Below, in pieces: positions 21,901-31,735 of a stretch of 64,000 nt of DNA. The translations under genes were made by a program, and so were the position numbers. The stretch is from Saposhnikovia divaricata (lineage: Eukaryota > Streptophyta > Magnoliopsida > Apiales > Apiaceae). Numbering within the stretch: the first letter of the stretch is position 1; each line of letters opens with the position of its first letter. Location of the stretch: assembly GCA_036435485.1 (NCBI GenBank), contig CM071600.1, positions 53,689,546 through 53,753,545 on the forward strand, read 5' to 3'. The notes under the pieces were generated by a model that did no database searches, was not told the origin of the DNA, and was given only the letters and a program-made list of their open reading frames with translations.

Positions 21901-23882
21901 CCATTCGCTTTCTTGACCATCACTGGGTTTGCTAACCATTCGGGAAACTGAATTTCCTCAATAAAACCAGCCTCCAAGAGCTTATCCACTTCTTGCTTAA
22001 TGGCTTCTTGCCTTTCCGGAGCAAAATTTCTCTTCTTCTGCTGTACTATCTTCCGATTAGGGTCAACATTCAATCTATGAGTTATAAGTTGAGGATCAAT
22101 CCCTGGCATGTCAGCTGCTGTCCAAGCAAAAACGTCACTATTCCTTTGTAAGAACTCTATTAATTTCCCCTTCAGGGGTTCTTTCAAAGAGGCTCCAATA
22201 TAAGTAACCTTCTCAGGGTCGCCTAGCTCCAGAGGGATAGGTATTAAGTCCTCCGCTGGCTTTCCCCGGTGTTCATCATCACGGACATCCATGTCTTCAA
22301 TCGGGAGTACCTGCCCCCCGGTTCCGTCAGCTCTCAAAGCGGCCACATAGCAACTCCTGGCCATTTTTTGATCTCCTTTTTGTTCCCCAACACCATTCCT
22401 GGTTGGAAATTTGACCTTCATGTGATAAGTAGAGGCAACAGCCTTGAATGCATGAAGTCCGGTCCTCCCTAAGATTGCATTGTACGTCGAGGCAGCCTTA
22501 ATTACTAGGAAGTTTAGCATCTGGGTGGCCTCCTTAGGTTCTTGCCCTATTGTCATAGGCAGATGAATGGTCCCTTCAACCTTGGACTCAACTCCATTAA
22601 ATCCGTAGATTGGCATGTTAGTCGGGGTTAGTTGAGAGTCAGTATACCCCATCCTCATAAAAGCATCATGAAACAAGATATCGACGGAAGCTCCATTGTC
22701 TATCAGGACTCGCTTCACTTCCGAGTTTCCAATTACTGGGGTTATGACCAACGGGTCATCATGGGGGAATTTCACCCCTTCAAGATCTGAATCATCAAAA
22801 CCAATTACTGCCTCAGTCTTAGCACGCTTCGGGGCTTCTCCTGTGATGTGCATCACTTCCCTGGCATAAGCCTTTCGAGAGTTTCGGGTAGTGCCGGCCG
22901 CTGTTGGTCCTCCCCAAATCATATTAATTACTGGCCCTCGAGGCTGCGGGTTACAATTGCGACCGTTATCCCTCCTATCATTGTCTCTTCTTTCATAATC
23001 CCTCTTCTGGGTTCCACGGTCTTCACCTTTAGTGAACTTGTTTAACTTTCCCTTCCGGATTAAAAACTCAATTTCATCCTTCAACTGTCTGCAGTCATCC
23101 ATGTCATGCCCCACATCCTTATGGAATCTACAATACAGATCTTTGTTTCTCTTTTCGGGATCACCCCTGAGCGGTTTAGGCCAGCGAAAGTCCTTATCCT
23201 TCTCAATGTCCAATAAAATTTGACTCCTAGGAGCGTTCAACCTCGCGTAATCAGAAAACCTTGACCCAAAACCCTTCTTAGGTGAAGTATCAGAGTCCTT
23301 GCCAGTCCGGGGATACTTGTCCCTAGCGTCGTACTCTTGTTCTGACTTTCTTTTCTTCGAATCATTAGAGCCCTTGCCATTACCTACTGTGGTTTCCTTC
23401 TTAATGCTGTCCTCAGCCTTGATATATTTATCGGCTCTTCTTTGGAGCTCGGCCATGTTTTCAGGAGGATGTTTTGCCAAAGACCTTTTGAAGAAGAGGT
23501 CAGTGGTTCCGTGTTCCAGGGCTACCATGGCCACCTTATTTTCCAGATCGGTGATATTCAACGTCTCCTTAGTGAATCGCTTGAGATAATCCCTTAAGTT
23601 CTCATTCTTCCCTTGCACCACATACATAAGGGATGCAGAACTTTTTTCATGAATTCTCCCACTGATGAATTGGCTGATGAAAGCAGCGCTTAACTCCTTA
23701 AAAGAGCCAATCGAATTTGCAGGTAGACGGCTATACCATCTTTGAGCCATTCCTGACAGAGTTTGAGGGAACGCCCTACATTTTAAGGCGTCACTGGCAG
23801 CCTGCAGCAGCAGTGCGTTCGAGAAAGTTCTGACATGATTTGCGGGATCGCCCGTTCCATCATAGGCCTTAATAGTTGGCAT
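18996..23882 (-). CDS. pol: Ty3/gypsy gag(core)-pol frame, copy 2
   Basis: 1628 codons, from inside gag through the end of integrase without a break. Domains in order: gag core; CX2HX4HX4C knuckle (LYCRFHKDVGHDMDDC); protease (VLIDNGASVDIL); RT (YVDDMLVKS); a gypsy-type RNase H-like connection; a second RNase H (YFDGASKTNSSGAG) of the kind described as archaeal-type in Tat elements; integrase with HHCC finger and DD35E core. The ATG at 23882 is only the first Met after a stop at 23894-23896; translation would really begin at 24698. Confidence 0.93.
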   Translation of the reverse strand: MPTIKAYDGTGDPANHVRTFSNALLLQAASDALKCRAFPQTLSGMAQRWYSRLPANSIGSFKELSAAFISQFISGRIHEKSSASLMYVVQGKNENLRDYLKRFTKETLNITDLENKVAMVALEHGTTDLFFKRSLAKHPPENMAELQRRADKYIKAEDSIKKETTVGNGKGSNDSKKRKSEQEYDARDKYPRTGKDSDTSPKKGFGSRFSDYARLNAPRSQILLDIEKDKDFRWPKPLRGDPEKRNKDLYCRFHKDVGHDMDDCRQLKDEIEFLIRKGKLNKFTKGEDRGTQKRDYERRDNDRRDNGRNCNPQPRGPVINMIWGGPTAAGTTRNSRKAYAREVMHITGEAPKRAKTEAVIGFDDSDLEGVKFPHDDPLVITPVIGNSEVKRVLIDNGASVDILFHDAFMRMGYTDSQLTPTNMPIYGFNGVESKVEGTIHLPMTIGQEPKEATQMLNFLVIKAASTYNAILGRTGLHAFKAVASTYHMKVKFPTRNGVGEQKGDQKMARSCYVAALRADGTGGQVLPIEDMDVRDDEHRGKPAEDLIPIPLELGDPEKVTYIGASLKEPLKGKLIEFLQRNSDVFAWTAADMPGIDPQLITHRLNVDPNRKIVQQKKRNFAPERQEAIKQEVDKLLEAGFIEEIQFPEWLANPVMVKKANGKWRMCIDFTDLNDACPKDCFPLPRIDMLIDATAGHEMLSFMDGFSGYNQIKMHKDDIPKVSFITDFGVFCYLVMAFGLKNAGATYQRLVNKIFAHLIGKTMEVYVDDMLVKSLVKTDHIKHLREAFEVLRHHKMMLNPAKCAFGVGSGKFLGLMVSKRGIEANPDKIKAILDMEPPRSIRDVQKLTGRVAALGRFISKSGDKCLPFFQALKKVKNFEWTPESQEAFEQLKKYMVEAPLLTKPSPGETLYLYLAVSEQALSAVLIREEEKVRKPIYYVSKVLHGAELNYSPIEKFALALVTASRKLRPYFQAHKIQVLTNQQLRNILHSPKASGRLIKWAIELGEFDITYKPRTAIKAQALADFVVECTINNQEVGGQEIMTTPGQEKKEEELTPDLKEYWVLYFDGASKTNSSGAGLVLQSPDGFTVEYALKLDFPTTNNEAEYEALIAGLGLARIMRVKNLKVCGDSRLVISQVNGEFEAKDETMAKYLRVVKAVMSQFEECHVEHIPREENVKADALSKFASSEIENYAGSIYFQVLKAPTINAKLMAPIDIGGSWIDPIKAHLETGWLPDNAMEARKLSVRALRYTLIEGILYKRSFVIPYLKCLRPLEAREALEEVHEGICGQHLGGRALAHKIICLGFYWPEMLADAQNYVKRCERCQKHAPIVRQPPEMLTSINSPIPFAMWGMDILGPFPMASAQSKFLIVAIDYFTKWIEAKPLAKITTKQVSQFFWENIICRYGIPRILVTDNGTQFNNEEFKKYCEENAIELRFTSVAHPQANGQAEVANRIILDGVKKRVERSRNTWVDELLPILWAYRTTYKVTTGATPFLLAYGAEAVVPLEIMQASPRIEAYEPETNEEGMRLALDLIDEVRDEANARNAEYQKRASFHYNQRVKERFFRQGDMVLRKIEASGVGQKGKLAPNWEGPYLVRKVLGRGSYKLETLDGVEVPRTWHAVNLKVYYV

Positions 23883-23894
23883 CTTAAACTTCCT

Positions 23895-24698
23895 TTAGAT
23901 GTGGGCATTCATCACCTCCTCAGTAAACGGAGGTGTGGGATCGTCAGGGTCCCCAAGCGGCATCAGATCTTTGGGGTTACTCCTGGGGGTTTCCACCCTC
24001 ATAGCTTCTCTCGTTGGGACATCAGCCCTCTTCTGTCTTCTTGAAGACCTCTCCAAATCTATAACAGGAATCCTTTCTGAGATTGGAGGGGGTCGAATCA
24101 GACTCTGTCTTGCCTGTTCCCTTGCTATATCATCTTTCAACCTTTGGATCTCAGCCTCATGAGCCTTAATCCTCTCCTCAATCGTTTGTGGAGGCCCATC
24201 ATGGATCCTCCGTGTTCTTCTTAGGGGTTCCTTGCTAGCTCGTCGTCTCCTCGGGGCTTCATCTCGATCATCATCCTCAGATGATGATGAATCATCAGTA
24301 TAGGGACCCGAGTAGTCATCATATTCTCGATCCCGGATCTGTAAGGCGTGTCCGCTCGGTCCAGGTTCCCTTCGTCGAGGGGGATAGTTAGGCAGTCCAT
24401 ACATAGGGTTGGTGTTCAAAGGGAGATCCGTAGTGTGGATCTGTACCCCCGTGCGATCAACGTTACCAAGAGGAGAAACCACCATCTGGAGAGGATTGGT
24501 TTCTTGGACGACCACAGAGTGAGTCCCCTCTACATGGGGAGTCGTCCCTGGGGGTTGAGTGGGCAGAGGTTGAACGACCGTCCCTGTTGATGGGAGTATT
24601 TGTCCTTCCTCAGTGATGATGAGCGAATCTGAAGTGGCTGGTTGAGCAGAGTTAAGGGGCACGGCCTCGGTTGACGTTGTCCTTCGTGTTTGAACCAT
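23895..24698 (-). pseudogene. gag: gag N-terminal part, copy 2, ended by a nonsense mutation
   Basis: MVQTRRTTSTEA start, proline-rich segment, DDSSSSEDDD acidic run, RRRRAS basic run, and a predicted helix (EERIKAHEAEIQRLKDDIA). It ends MNAHI then TAA, where copies 1 and 3 have a serine codon (TCA to TAA in copy 1 comparison). The frame reopens at once into the gag core, so one base change separates the two parts. Confidence 0.9.
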
Positions 24699-24711
24699 GG
24701 TTGATGTTGTC

Positions 24712-24729
24712 GTCCCACAGACGGCGCCA
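24712..24729 (-). other. Primer-binding site, copy 2
   Basis: TGGCGCCGTCTGTGGG on the minus strand, two bases after the 5' LTR; starts like a tRNA-Asp-complementary site, but the match fades after about nine bases. Confidence 0.78.
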
Positions 24730-24731
24730 AA

Positions 24732-25251
24732 TGTTGTGGAATAAAAACTAGGCTACTAGTATTGCGGCTTGGGTTTATGTATTTAATGTAAGGGTGTGTG
24801 AGCTTCGTGCTTTAATGGCTGCTCTTGTGCTCGTGGCTGATTCTGCCTTCACAAGATGCCTACGTACTTTGATGAATATCAAAGATCAAGCCAAAAAACG
24901 TAGTTCTGAGGTGAGGGGTCTGACCCTTTATATAGGCTGAGAAGCCTTAGAATTAAGGAAGGAGTTGGAGACTTAATAGATAAGTCACCTCCTTGAGGAA
25001 AGTTCTTGATCTATTCCTTATAGGAATCAGTTTCCATATAGAATTGGATGCTTTATAGGATAAGTCTGAAGGAGATATTATCCTTATCCAACTCTTATTT
25101 GCTGAGCTGTTCATTACCCTTGATATTAATTACGAAATTAATATTATAAATAGGGTTTGGGCCCAACTGGTGGGCCCCACGTTTGGACTATTCCGGGTAT
25201 AATTAATACCATATTAAAGGTGTATTTAAGGCTTACTTTTAGCCCATATCA
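24732..25251 (-). repeat. 5' LTR of gypsy copy 2
   Basis: 520 bp, TG...CA ends, followed by target duplication GATGT at 25252-25256. Contains CTTTATATAGG near 24927, a likely TATA box. Confidence 0.95.
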
Positions 25252-25459
25252 GATGTACTTGTGAAAGTCAGTGACACTGGCACGCAATCAGAACCGATAA
25301 TGAACCAAGTTACCCTTGTAAAAAGTTCAAAAGATTTATTGACTAGTACAAACATTGATTGGTATCGTGATACAGAAACTGACTAAAATTAAGCTACGTA
25401 GATAACTTTAATAAAACCATATGGTTTAGCTGAGATAATGTATCTTACATTCTTACCGG

Positions 25460-26911
25460 TTAAGATGATTTTTTATAATAGCTAAGAACCGTATAAATTG
25501 TCTGCACCAAAGTGAGGACAAGTACCAAACTTAGAAATTGTCCGATCTTCTCCCATGGTGGCTGTGAGTAATCCTCGACCTGAAGCCTAACAACGCGAAC
25601 GTTCTGAGTAGAGTAGCCAATGTCAGTGGCCAGTTCCTTGAAAAGCTTTGGCAATTTTTCCCTCTGATCCCGATTTGCTCGAATTATCCCTTTATTCGAC
25701 AGCAATTTTGCATCCCCGGGTGTAACAATGAGTTCACTCATGAGACGCACATAAGATCCCACCTCACGCCTATTCTTTTCAAAATCTTGAGTAATCTCAT
25801 AATCTATGAGATACCTCAGCATCCACATTGTATCCGTGTCAACATGTAAAGAAGGCAATTCAAGAACTGCTCGAAAAATGTTACTACTGAATTTTATTCC
25901 TCTTATCCCTTCACTTGTTGGGATTTTCTTGAAACGTATTCCGGCTTGTTTCAACTCTGTCGCACTGCGAATTGGGCTGCCTGTTCCACCATGACATTCC
26001 AAATTCTCACCTTGACATTCCAAGTCCCCGCCATCTTCATCATCTAAGCTGTCGTCATCTTCTTCATCTTCATAATTATATGGATCTTTCTTTGGGCCTA
26101 CTATCAACATGTGAAGGGCATGGAGAAGATCTGCAGGCTGCTTAGTACCATCTTTTGTTTCAATTCCAAAAAAGTGATAAAGCAGTCCTTTAACATTTAA
26201 ATAACTCCCACTACTACTACTACTACTCATCTGATTCTTCAAGAAAGGCAACAATAAGGAGTCATACAAAGCCATTTTGAAAAGATCTGAAGAGGGTCTT
26301 TCCCATTTTCGCTTAGTTATCACACTCTTAAAAAAGCTTTGATTCATTAGCTGCAGAAGCACAATTTGCGGAATCTGATTGCCAACAAAAAACATGGATC
26401 TTGTCCATGTTCTTAAAAGAGCTTTAATGTTGCGTTTCTCGCCAAATACTTGATGATCACTTGGATAATCAAGTTCAGCAGATCCTCCAAGAAGATACAA
26501 AGCTACTTGTAGAATAAAGCAACCATCTTCAATCAACATCCACACGAACTCATCATCTAAATAATTCTTGACCGCATCTTCCTCATATGTGTTCCTTGCT
26601 TGTGTATTTATATCTTCTACTGCAGAAACATAAATTTCCTCTGTTTCAGAATCCATACCTGGTGATTTACTTAAAACATGCTGCCAAGTGGCTTGCTTTG
26701 GCCTTGTTAGTAAGAGAGAACCTTCTCTATTGTAAAAAGGCCCAAATCTTTGGAGTGATTCATACAAGTCTTTCACGTCGACATGGTCAGAATCAAGCGA
26801 AGCTCTTGCTAGCTTACGAATTCTGCGATGAGGCTTTTCTATGAATTCTTCTAACTCTATCAGTTGGTTTCTTCTCAGAATTTTGGTGGCTGGTCTTCTT
26901 TTGTTTTCCAT
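25460..26911 (-). CDS. DUF247 family protein, full-length
   Basis: 483 residues from ATG 26911 (MENKRRPATK); the frame extends six codons upstream but only to a TTG. Similar to plant DUF247 proteins: RFGPFYNREGSLL near the N-terminus, the central FVWMLIEDGCFILQVALYLL segment, FVGNQIPQIVLLQLM, and a single C-terminal membrane segment (IGQFLSLVLVLTLVQTIYTV). DUF247 proteins are usually membrane-anchored; roles reported include pollen self-incompatibility in grasses, but most are unassigned. An acidic, Ser-rich linker (YEDEEDDDSLDDEDGG) is present. A good acceptor (TTTTTTTTAACAG, ending 26942) suggests a spliced 5' UTR exon upstream. Confidence 0.85.
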   Translation of the reverse strand: MENKRRPATKILRRNQLIELEEFIEKPHRRIRKLARASLDSDHVDVKDLYESLQRFGPFYNREGSLLLTRPKQATWQHVLSKSPGMDSETEEIYVSAVEDINTQARNTYEEDAVKNYLDDEFVWMLIEDGCFILQVALYLLGGSAELDYPSDHQVFGEKRNIKALLRTWTRSMFFVGNQIPQIVLLQLMNQSFFKSVITKRKWERPSSDLFKMALYDSLLLPFLKNQMSSSSSSGSYLNVKGLLYHFFGIETKDGTKQPADLLHALHMLIVGPKKDPYNYEDEEDDDSLDDEDGGDLECQGENLECHGGTGSPIRSATELKQAGIRFKKIPTSEGIRGIKFSSNIFRAVLELPSLHVDTDTMWMLRYLIDYEITQDFEKNRREVGSYVRLMSELIVTPGDAKLLSNKGIIRANRDQREKLPKLFKELATDIGYSTQNVRVVRLQVEDYSQPPWEKIGQFLSLVLVLTLVQTIYTVLSYYKKSS

Positions 26912-27418
26912 GAAGGCACCACTCAACAAGCATAAGTCTCTCTGTTAAAAAAAATAACCTTCAAGATAATTGTACCAGATCTCAGCTAGCATGTCATTAC
27001 ATCCCTACCATCCATTCCAAGAAGTTTACTACAGCATAGAAGAACGCATTACAAGACAACAAATTATGTCCCCACTGCAGTTCAAATCATAATTTCCCAA
27101 CCAACATTGTAGTAAAGTTTAATTTTGGGTACTAGTATAAAGTTTTATAGTTTTCTTAAATTCATAAATCCAAACTTCTACGTTTATATGTAATTCGACC
27201 AAATTGCAGTAAATCAAATATAAAGTATATACGTGCTATCCAACTACAGCAGTGATATATTTATATAAATTCGATGAGTATGAGATTAGAGTTACCGGAA
27301 CACAGAGGGGCAGCACTATGACGGTAGTTGAAGCAAAGGAAAAATTCCGGCGATGGTGGCCTGAAAATTTGATATCAGTGTGAAACAGTCGATGGGTTGA
27401 TTAGTGAGTCGGACGAGT

Positions 27419-27652
27419 GAGTTAACTCGGTGTGTGGAGTGGTGGGAGACTGTGTTGACTCGGAGAAGGAAAAGAGATTGTAAACTGATTGAGTTGAAGA
27501 GGCTGTCACTGAGTTAACTCGAAATTGAGTTGACCGAATTACTGTGTTGACTCAATGAATGAGTTAACTCGAGTTGGGTGAGCCAGCGTCCAGTGCTCGG
27601 ACTCAATATTTGTTGTTGTAATTTTTGGTGGGTCTGAACAAGTTGATTGACC
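27419..27652. promoter_or_regulatory. Palindrome and W-box cluster upstream of the DUF247 gene
   Basis: Three copies of the palindrome GAGTTAACTC (27419, 27511, 27561) and four TTGACC/TTGACT cores (27455, 27530, 27547, 27647). TTGAC[CT] is the known WRKY-binding W-box core. Regulation of the DUF247 gene is inference. Confidence 0.4.
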
Positions 27653-27857
27653 TGCTGTATTGTCTCACGAATGAGAGGGCTGCACCAGGTGTTTGATATA
27701 TTGTCGCAAAGAGATTGGTTTTGCTGCCGGAAGAGATGAAGCAGAAATAAGGGCTGCTAACGAAATAACACTGCAAGTAAAGAGCTTAAAATTCTGATAC
27801 CATGACAAAACTGATGTACATATATATAACTGAGGTGCTTATGTTATATATGAAAAT

Positions 27858-28050
27858 ATGGTCCAGGTCCGTGATAAAGGACGATTTATTCAACAATCCG
27901 TTTTCTGGTCGTTGGATGAACGATACAACAATCAGAATTTAAAAAAAATTGTTTATTCTGCACAAATTTTCCGTGAAACACTATTTATTTACATAAATTT
28001 TCCATGTAACGCTAGTCTCGATCCACGAAAAATTGTCGCGAAACGCTGTT
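27858..28050 (+). repeat. Dispersed repeat, inverted relative to 49140-49330
   Basis: Shares with the reverse complement of 49140-49330 the strings for 'gataaaggacgatttattca', a TTTTCTGGTCGTTGGAT core and CCGTGAAACxC runs. The short open frame through it is not a gene. Confidence 0.5.
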
Positions 28051-28323
28051 TTAAATCTTACTATTCCTATGTCAATTAAAAACACTCAATTGTCATGCTT
28101 ACTTTTGTGAAACCAAGAAATCAATACATTCATGGAGCAGAGTATTATATATAGTACTACATGTATAGCACGTAAATCCAATAAAGCAAACTTTTGCAAG
28201 CATAAAATAAGTAAAAAGTACTCACGTGACCCAAGATTTCAAATTAGCAGGTAGTATGGAAAAGGAATTAATTTTATATTGACTAGACTCGTGGGTAGTG
28301 ATGTTAGAGCAATTCCAAGTGAT

Positions 28324-29592
28324 CTTAGAGCATCCCCATCCCAATCCCAACCCCAACCCCAAAAACTTACTAAAAATAGTAAATTCTTAAATAAAAATAT
28401 TAAATCCCCAAAATTATCAAAAAGTTTCTACATCCCATTCCCCATTTTCCATTCCCCTATCCCTATATTCTTTTTTATATTACTTCTTTCTCTCTCTTTC
28501 ACTTACAATTTTAACTACCAAAACTCACTCACTACAATTAAATATATTTAAAAGAGGAGAGAGATGATTTGGGGTTCAAAATAGTAGTCCCCAAATATGG
28601 GGATTCAAAACTTGTCCCCAAAATTAATCCCTAAAATGGGGAATGGGATGGAAGCCTTTTTTTGCATAAACCCTAAATATTTCCCTAAATATTTGGGGAT
28701 AGGGTCTTGGATGTGGATGTTACAAGAGCATTCACATCTCATCCCCATCCCCATCCCCAATCCCAAAAACTTATTAAAAATAGTAAATTCTCAAATAAAA
28801 ATAGTAAATCCCTAAAATTATCAAAAAGTTTCTACATCCTATTCCCCATTTTCCATTCCCCTATCCCTATATTCTTTCTTATATTACTTCTTTCTCTCTC
28901 TTTCACTTACAATTTTAACTACCAAAACTCACCCACTATTATAAATACAATTTAATATTATTATATGAAGAGATAGAGGGTTTGGGGAAGTTTTTGGGGG
29001 AATGAACAAAGTACCTAAGAGCATTCACATCTCATTCCCCATCCCCAACCCCATCCTTATAATTTGAGGATTTGTCCAACTTTTCTTCTAAAACACTCCT
29101 CCATCCTATTCCCCATATTGGGGTTTGATTTAGGGACCAAAGTTTGAGTCCCCATATTTAGGGACCAAAGTTGATGCCTCATCCCCATCCTCGTACACTC
29201 TCTCTCCTCATATAATAATATTAAATTGTATTTATAATAGTGGGTGAGTTTTGGTAGTTAAAATTGTAAGTGAAAGAGAGAGAAAGAAGTAATATAAAAA
29301 AGAATATAGGGATAGGGGAATGGAAAATGGGGAATGAGATGTAGAAACTTTTTGATAATTTTGGGGATTTATTATTTTTATTTGGGGATTTACTATTTTT
29401 AGTAAGTTTTTGGGGTTGGGGATGGGGAATGGGATGTGAATGCTCTAAATATGGGGACTTGAGTTATGACCCTAAAACTAAACCCCAAAATGGGGAATGG
29501 GATGGAGGGGTATTTTAGAAGAAAAGTTGAACAAATCCTCAAATTATGGAGATGGAGATGGGGATGGGGATTGGGATGAGAATGCTCTAAGA
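28324..29592. mobile_element. Nested cluster of GAGCAT-ended MITE copies
   Basis: At least three related units starting GAGCATCCCCATCCC / GAGCATTCACATCTC (28326, 28727, 29017) with inverse ends GGGATGTGAATGCTC (about 29449) and GGGATGAGAATGCTC (about 29588). The outer unit 29017-29592 has long inverted arms (AGGATTTGTCCAACTTTTCT / AGAAAAGTTGAACAAATCCT) and TAA on both sides. A second family, in reverse orientation to 28326-28990, sits inside it at about 29175-29450. The 3-bp TAA/TTA flanks suggest PIF/Harbinger. Confidence 0.65.
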
Positions 29593-29616
29593 CCTCCTAA
29601 CTCAAATTATAAGAAA

Positions 29617-30394
29617 TTAGTTTTATACTCGTGTGATGCACGGATAACTTTATTAATATTTTATAGTTTAATTTGATTATAATTTTTTTTGTGAAAAATT
29701 AGTTTATAGTATTTTGAATAATTTGTTTTTACTTTTAATGATAATATTACATACTCCCTCCGTCTCTCAAAACTCTTCTCGTTTGAAATGTCGGCATTGT
29801 TCATAACATGAGACAAATTACTAATTTGCGTCTAATCTATAAAACCAAATATAGTCATGAATGATCTTGTTGGATTCATATTTATGAGTACTTTAATACA
29901 GTGAAGTTTTTATATTTAAAACTAATACGAAATTAAAGATATTAACGATCAAAAGTGTGCATTGGCAAACGTGTCTAGGAGAAATGGAAAAAGTTTTTTT
30001 GGGAGAGAGGGAGTATGTTATATGGTTTGTAAGTATACATTTATTTTTAATTGTTTTTTTCTTGTAAAGGGATTTTCTATAATTTATATTTCAAAGTTTA
30101 GGCTAACATATTTTTTAGTATTTCATAATTATTTTTGATTTTTTTATTTTGGTAGGTTATATATGATATACTTGAAACATATAGGTACTATATTCGTGTA
30201 ACAATTTATTATTATTTTTTTATCTTTTTGATTATGTAATTTAATGGTTATCTTAAATTTGTTAGATATTTTGTTATATTGTTTTTATAATTTTTAAAGG
30301 CATTTTTTAACTTTTTTGAAATATGTGTGGTATTAAATTTTTTTATTTCATTGAATATTCATGTTAATTTTAGATTTTTGCCATGTGTGGTGTT
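29617..30394 (-). mobile_element. Helitron-like element copy A, left part
   Basis: Read on the minus strand the sequence ends CCGTGCATCACACGAGTATAAAACTAA then T: a hairpin, about 11 bases, then CTRR before a 3' T, the form of a Helitron 3' end. The body aligns with 50469-50988. A Stowaway-like MITE lies inside it and gypsy copy 3 interrupts it at 30394. Non-autonomous: no helicase frame seen. Confidence 0.6.
29754..30013. mobile_element. Stowaway-like MITE in Helitron copy A
   Basis: 260 bp, ends CTCCCTCCGTCTCTC / GAGAGAGGGAG, flanked by TA on both sides. The related Helitron copy at about 50610 lacks it, giving an empty-site comparison. TA duplications are typical of Tc1/mariner MITEs. Confidence 0.82.
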
Positions 30395-30907
30395 TGATAT
30401 GGGCTAAAAATAAGCCCTAAAGACACATTTAATGTTGCATTAATTAGACCTAGTATGGTCCAAACGTGGGGCCCACCGGGCGGCCCAAAAACCCTAATTA
30501 AATGTTCATTTCGTAATTAATATTAGGGGTAATAACCAGCTCAGCAATAAGAGTTGGATAAGGATATTATTTCCACCAGACTTAGCCACCAAGGCATCCA
30601 ATTCAATATGGAAATTGATTCCTACAAGGAATAGATCTAGAACCTTCCTCAAAGACTTGTCTACCAAGTCTCCTATTCCTACCATAATTCTAAGGCTTCT
30701 CAGCCTATATAAAGGGCCTGACCCCTCACCTCAGAACTACGTTTTATTGGCTTGATTCTCTAATTACAGAGATACGTAGGCATTCTGTGAGGACCGTTTA
30801 AGTCTCAAACACAGAAGCAGCCATTGAAGCACGAAGCTCACGAACCCTAGCATTAAATACACAAACCCTAGCCGCAATAATCGTAACCTAGTTTTTGTTC
30901 CACAACA
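30395..30907 (+). repeat. 5' LTR of gypsy copy 3
   Basis: 513 bp, TGATATGGGC...CCACAACA. Alignable with but clearly diverged from the copy 2 LTR. CCTATATAAAGGG near 30712 is a likely TATA box. Confidence 0.94.
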
Positions 30908-30909
30908 TT

Positions 30910-30927
30910 TGGCGCCGTCCGTGGGAC
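30910..30927 (+). other. Primer-binding site, copy 3
   Basis: TGGCGCCGTCCGTGGGAC, two bases after the LTR; one base different from copies 1 and 2. Confidence 0.78.
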
Positions 30928-30940
30928 CAAAACATCAACC

Positions 30941-31735
30941 ATGGTTCAAACACGAAGGACAACATCAACCGAGGCCGTGCCCCTTAACTCTGCTGCACCA
31001 GCCACTTCTGATCCGCTCATCGTCACTGAGGAAGGACAAATACTCCCATCAATAGGGACGGTCATTCAACCTCTGCCCACTCAGCCCCCAGGGACGACTC
31101 CCCATGTAGAGGGGACCCACTCAGTGATTGTCCATCAAGGCCAAGAAACTAACCCTCTCCAGATGGTGGTTTCTCCTTTTGGTAACGTTGATCGCACGGG
31201 GGTACAGATCCATACTACGGATCTCCCTTTGAACACCAACCCTATGTATGGGCTGCCTAACTACCCCCCTAGACGAAGGGAACCTAGACCAAGCGGACAC
31301 GCCTTACAGATCCGGGATCGAGAATATGATGATTACTCTGGTCCCTATACTGATGATTCATCATCATCTGAGGATGATGATCGAGATGAAGCCCCGAGGA
31401 GGCGACGTGCTAGCAAGGAACCTCTAAGAAGAACACGAAGAATCCATGATGGACCTCCACAAACGGTTGAGGAGAGGATTAAGGCTCATGAGGCTGAGAT
31501 CCAAAGGCTAAAGGATGATATAGCAAGGGAACAGGCAAGACAGAGTCTGACTCGACCCCCTCCAATCTCAGGAAGGACTCCCGTTATAGATTTGGAGAGG
31601 TCCTCAAGAAGACAGAAGAGGGCTGATGTCCCAACGAGAGAAGCTATGAGGGTGGAAACCCCAGGAGTAACCCCAAGGATCTCATGCCACTTGGAGATCC
31701 TGATGATCCAACACCCCCGTTTACTGAGGAGGTGA
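30941..31735 (+). pseudogene. gag: gag N-terminal part, copy 3, frameshifted
   Basis: MVQTRRTTSTEA start, nearly identical to copies 1 and 2 up to RVETP. One C is missing from a C run near 31660, so the last 20 or so residues are out of frame and the frame ends at 31735. The following frame (31684 on) carries the rest of gag. Confidence 0.9.

Larger units (their letters stand above)
14594..25251 (-). mobile_element. Ty3/gypsy (Tat-type) LTR retrotransposon, copy 2, complete and very young
   Basis: 10,658 bp with 5-bp target duplication GATGT at 14589-14593 and 25252-25256. LTRs 14594-15113 and 24732-25251 are 520 bp each; by eye they differ at one base (TATC against TACC near the 3' end). 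Order on the minus strand: 5' LTR, primer-binding site, gag, pol, opposite-strand spliced gene, palindromic tandem array, polypurine tract, 3' LTR. Gag has one stop; pol and the opposite-strand gene are open. Confidence 0.96.

Noticed and set aside
28279..28955. Frames rich in Pro, Ser and Phe
   Set aside because: Lie in MITE copies and follow their CCCCATCC repeats.
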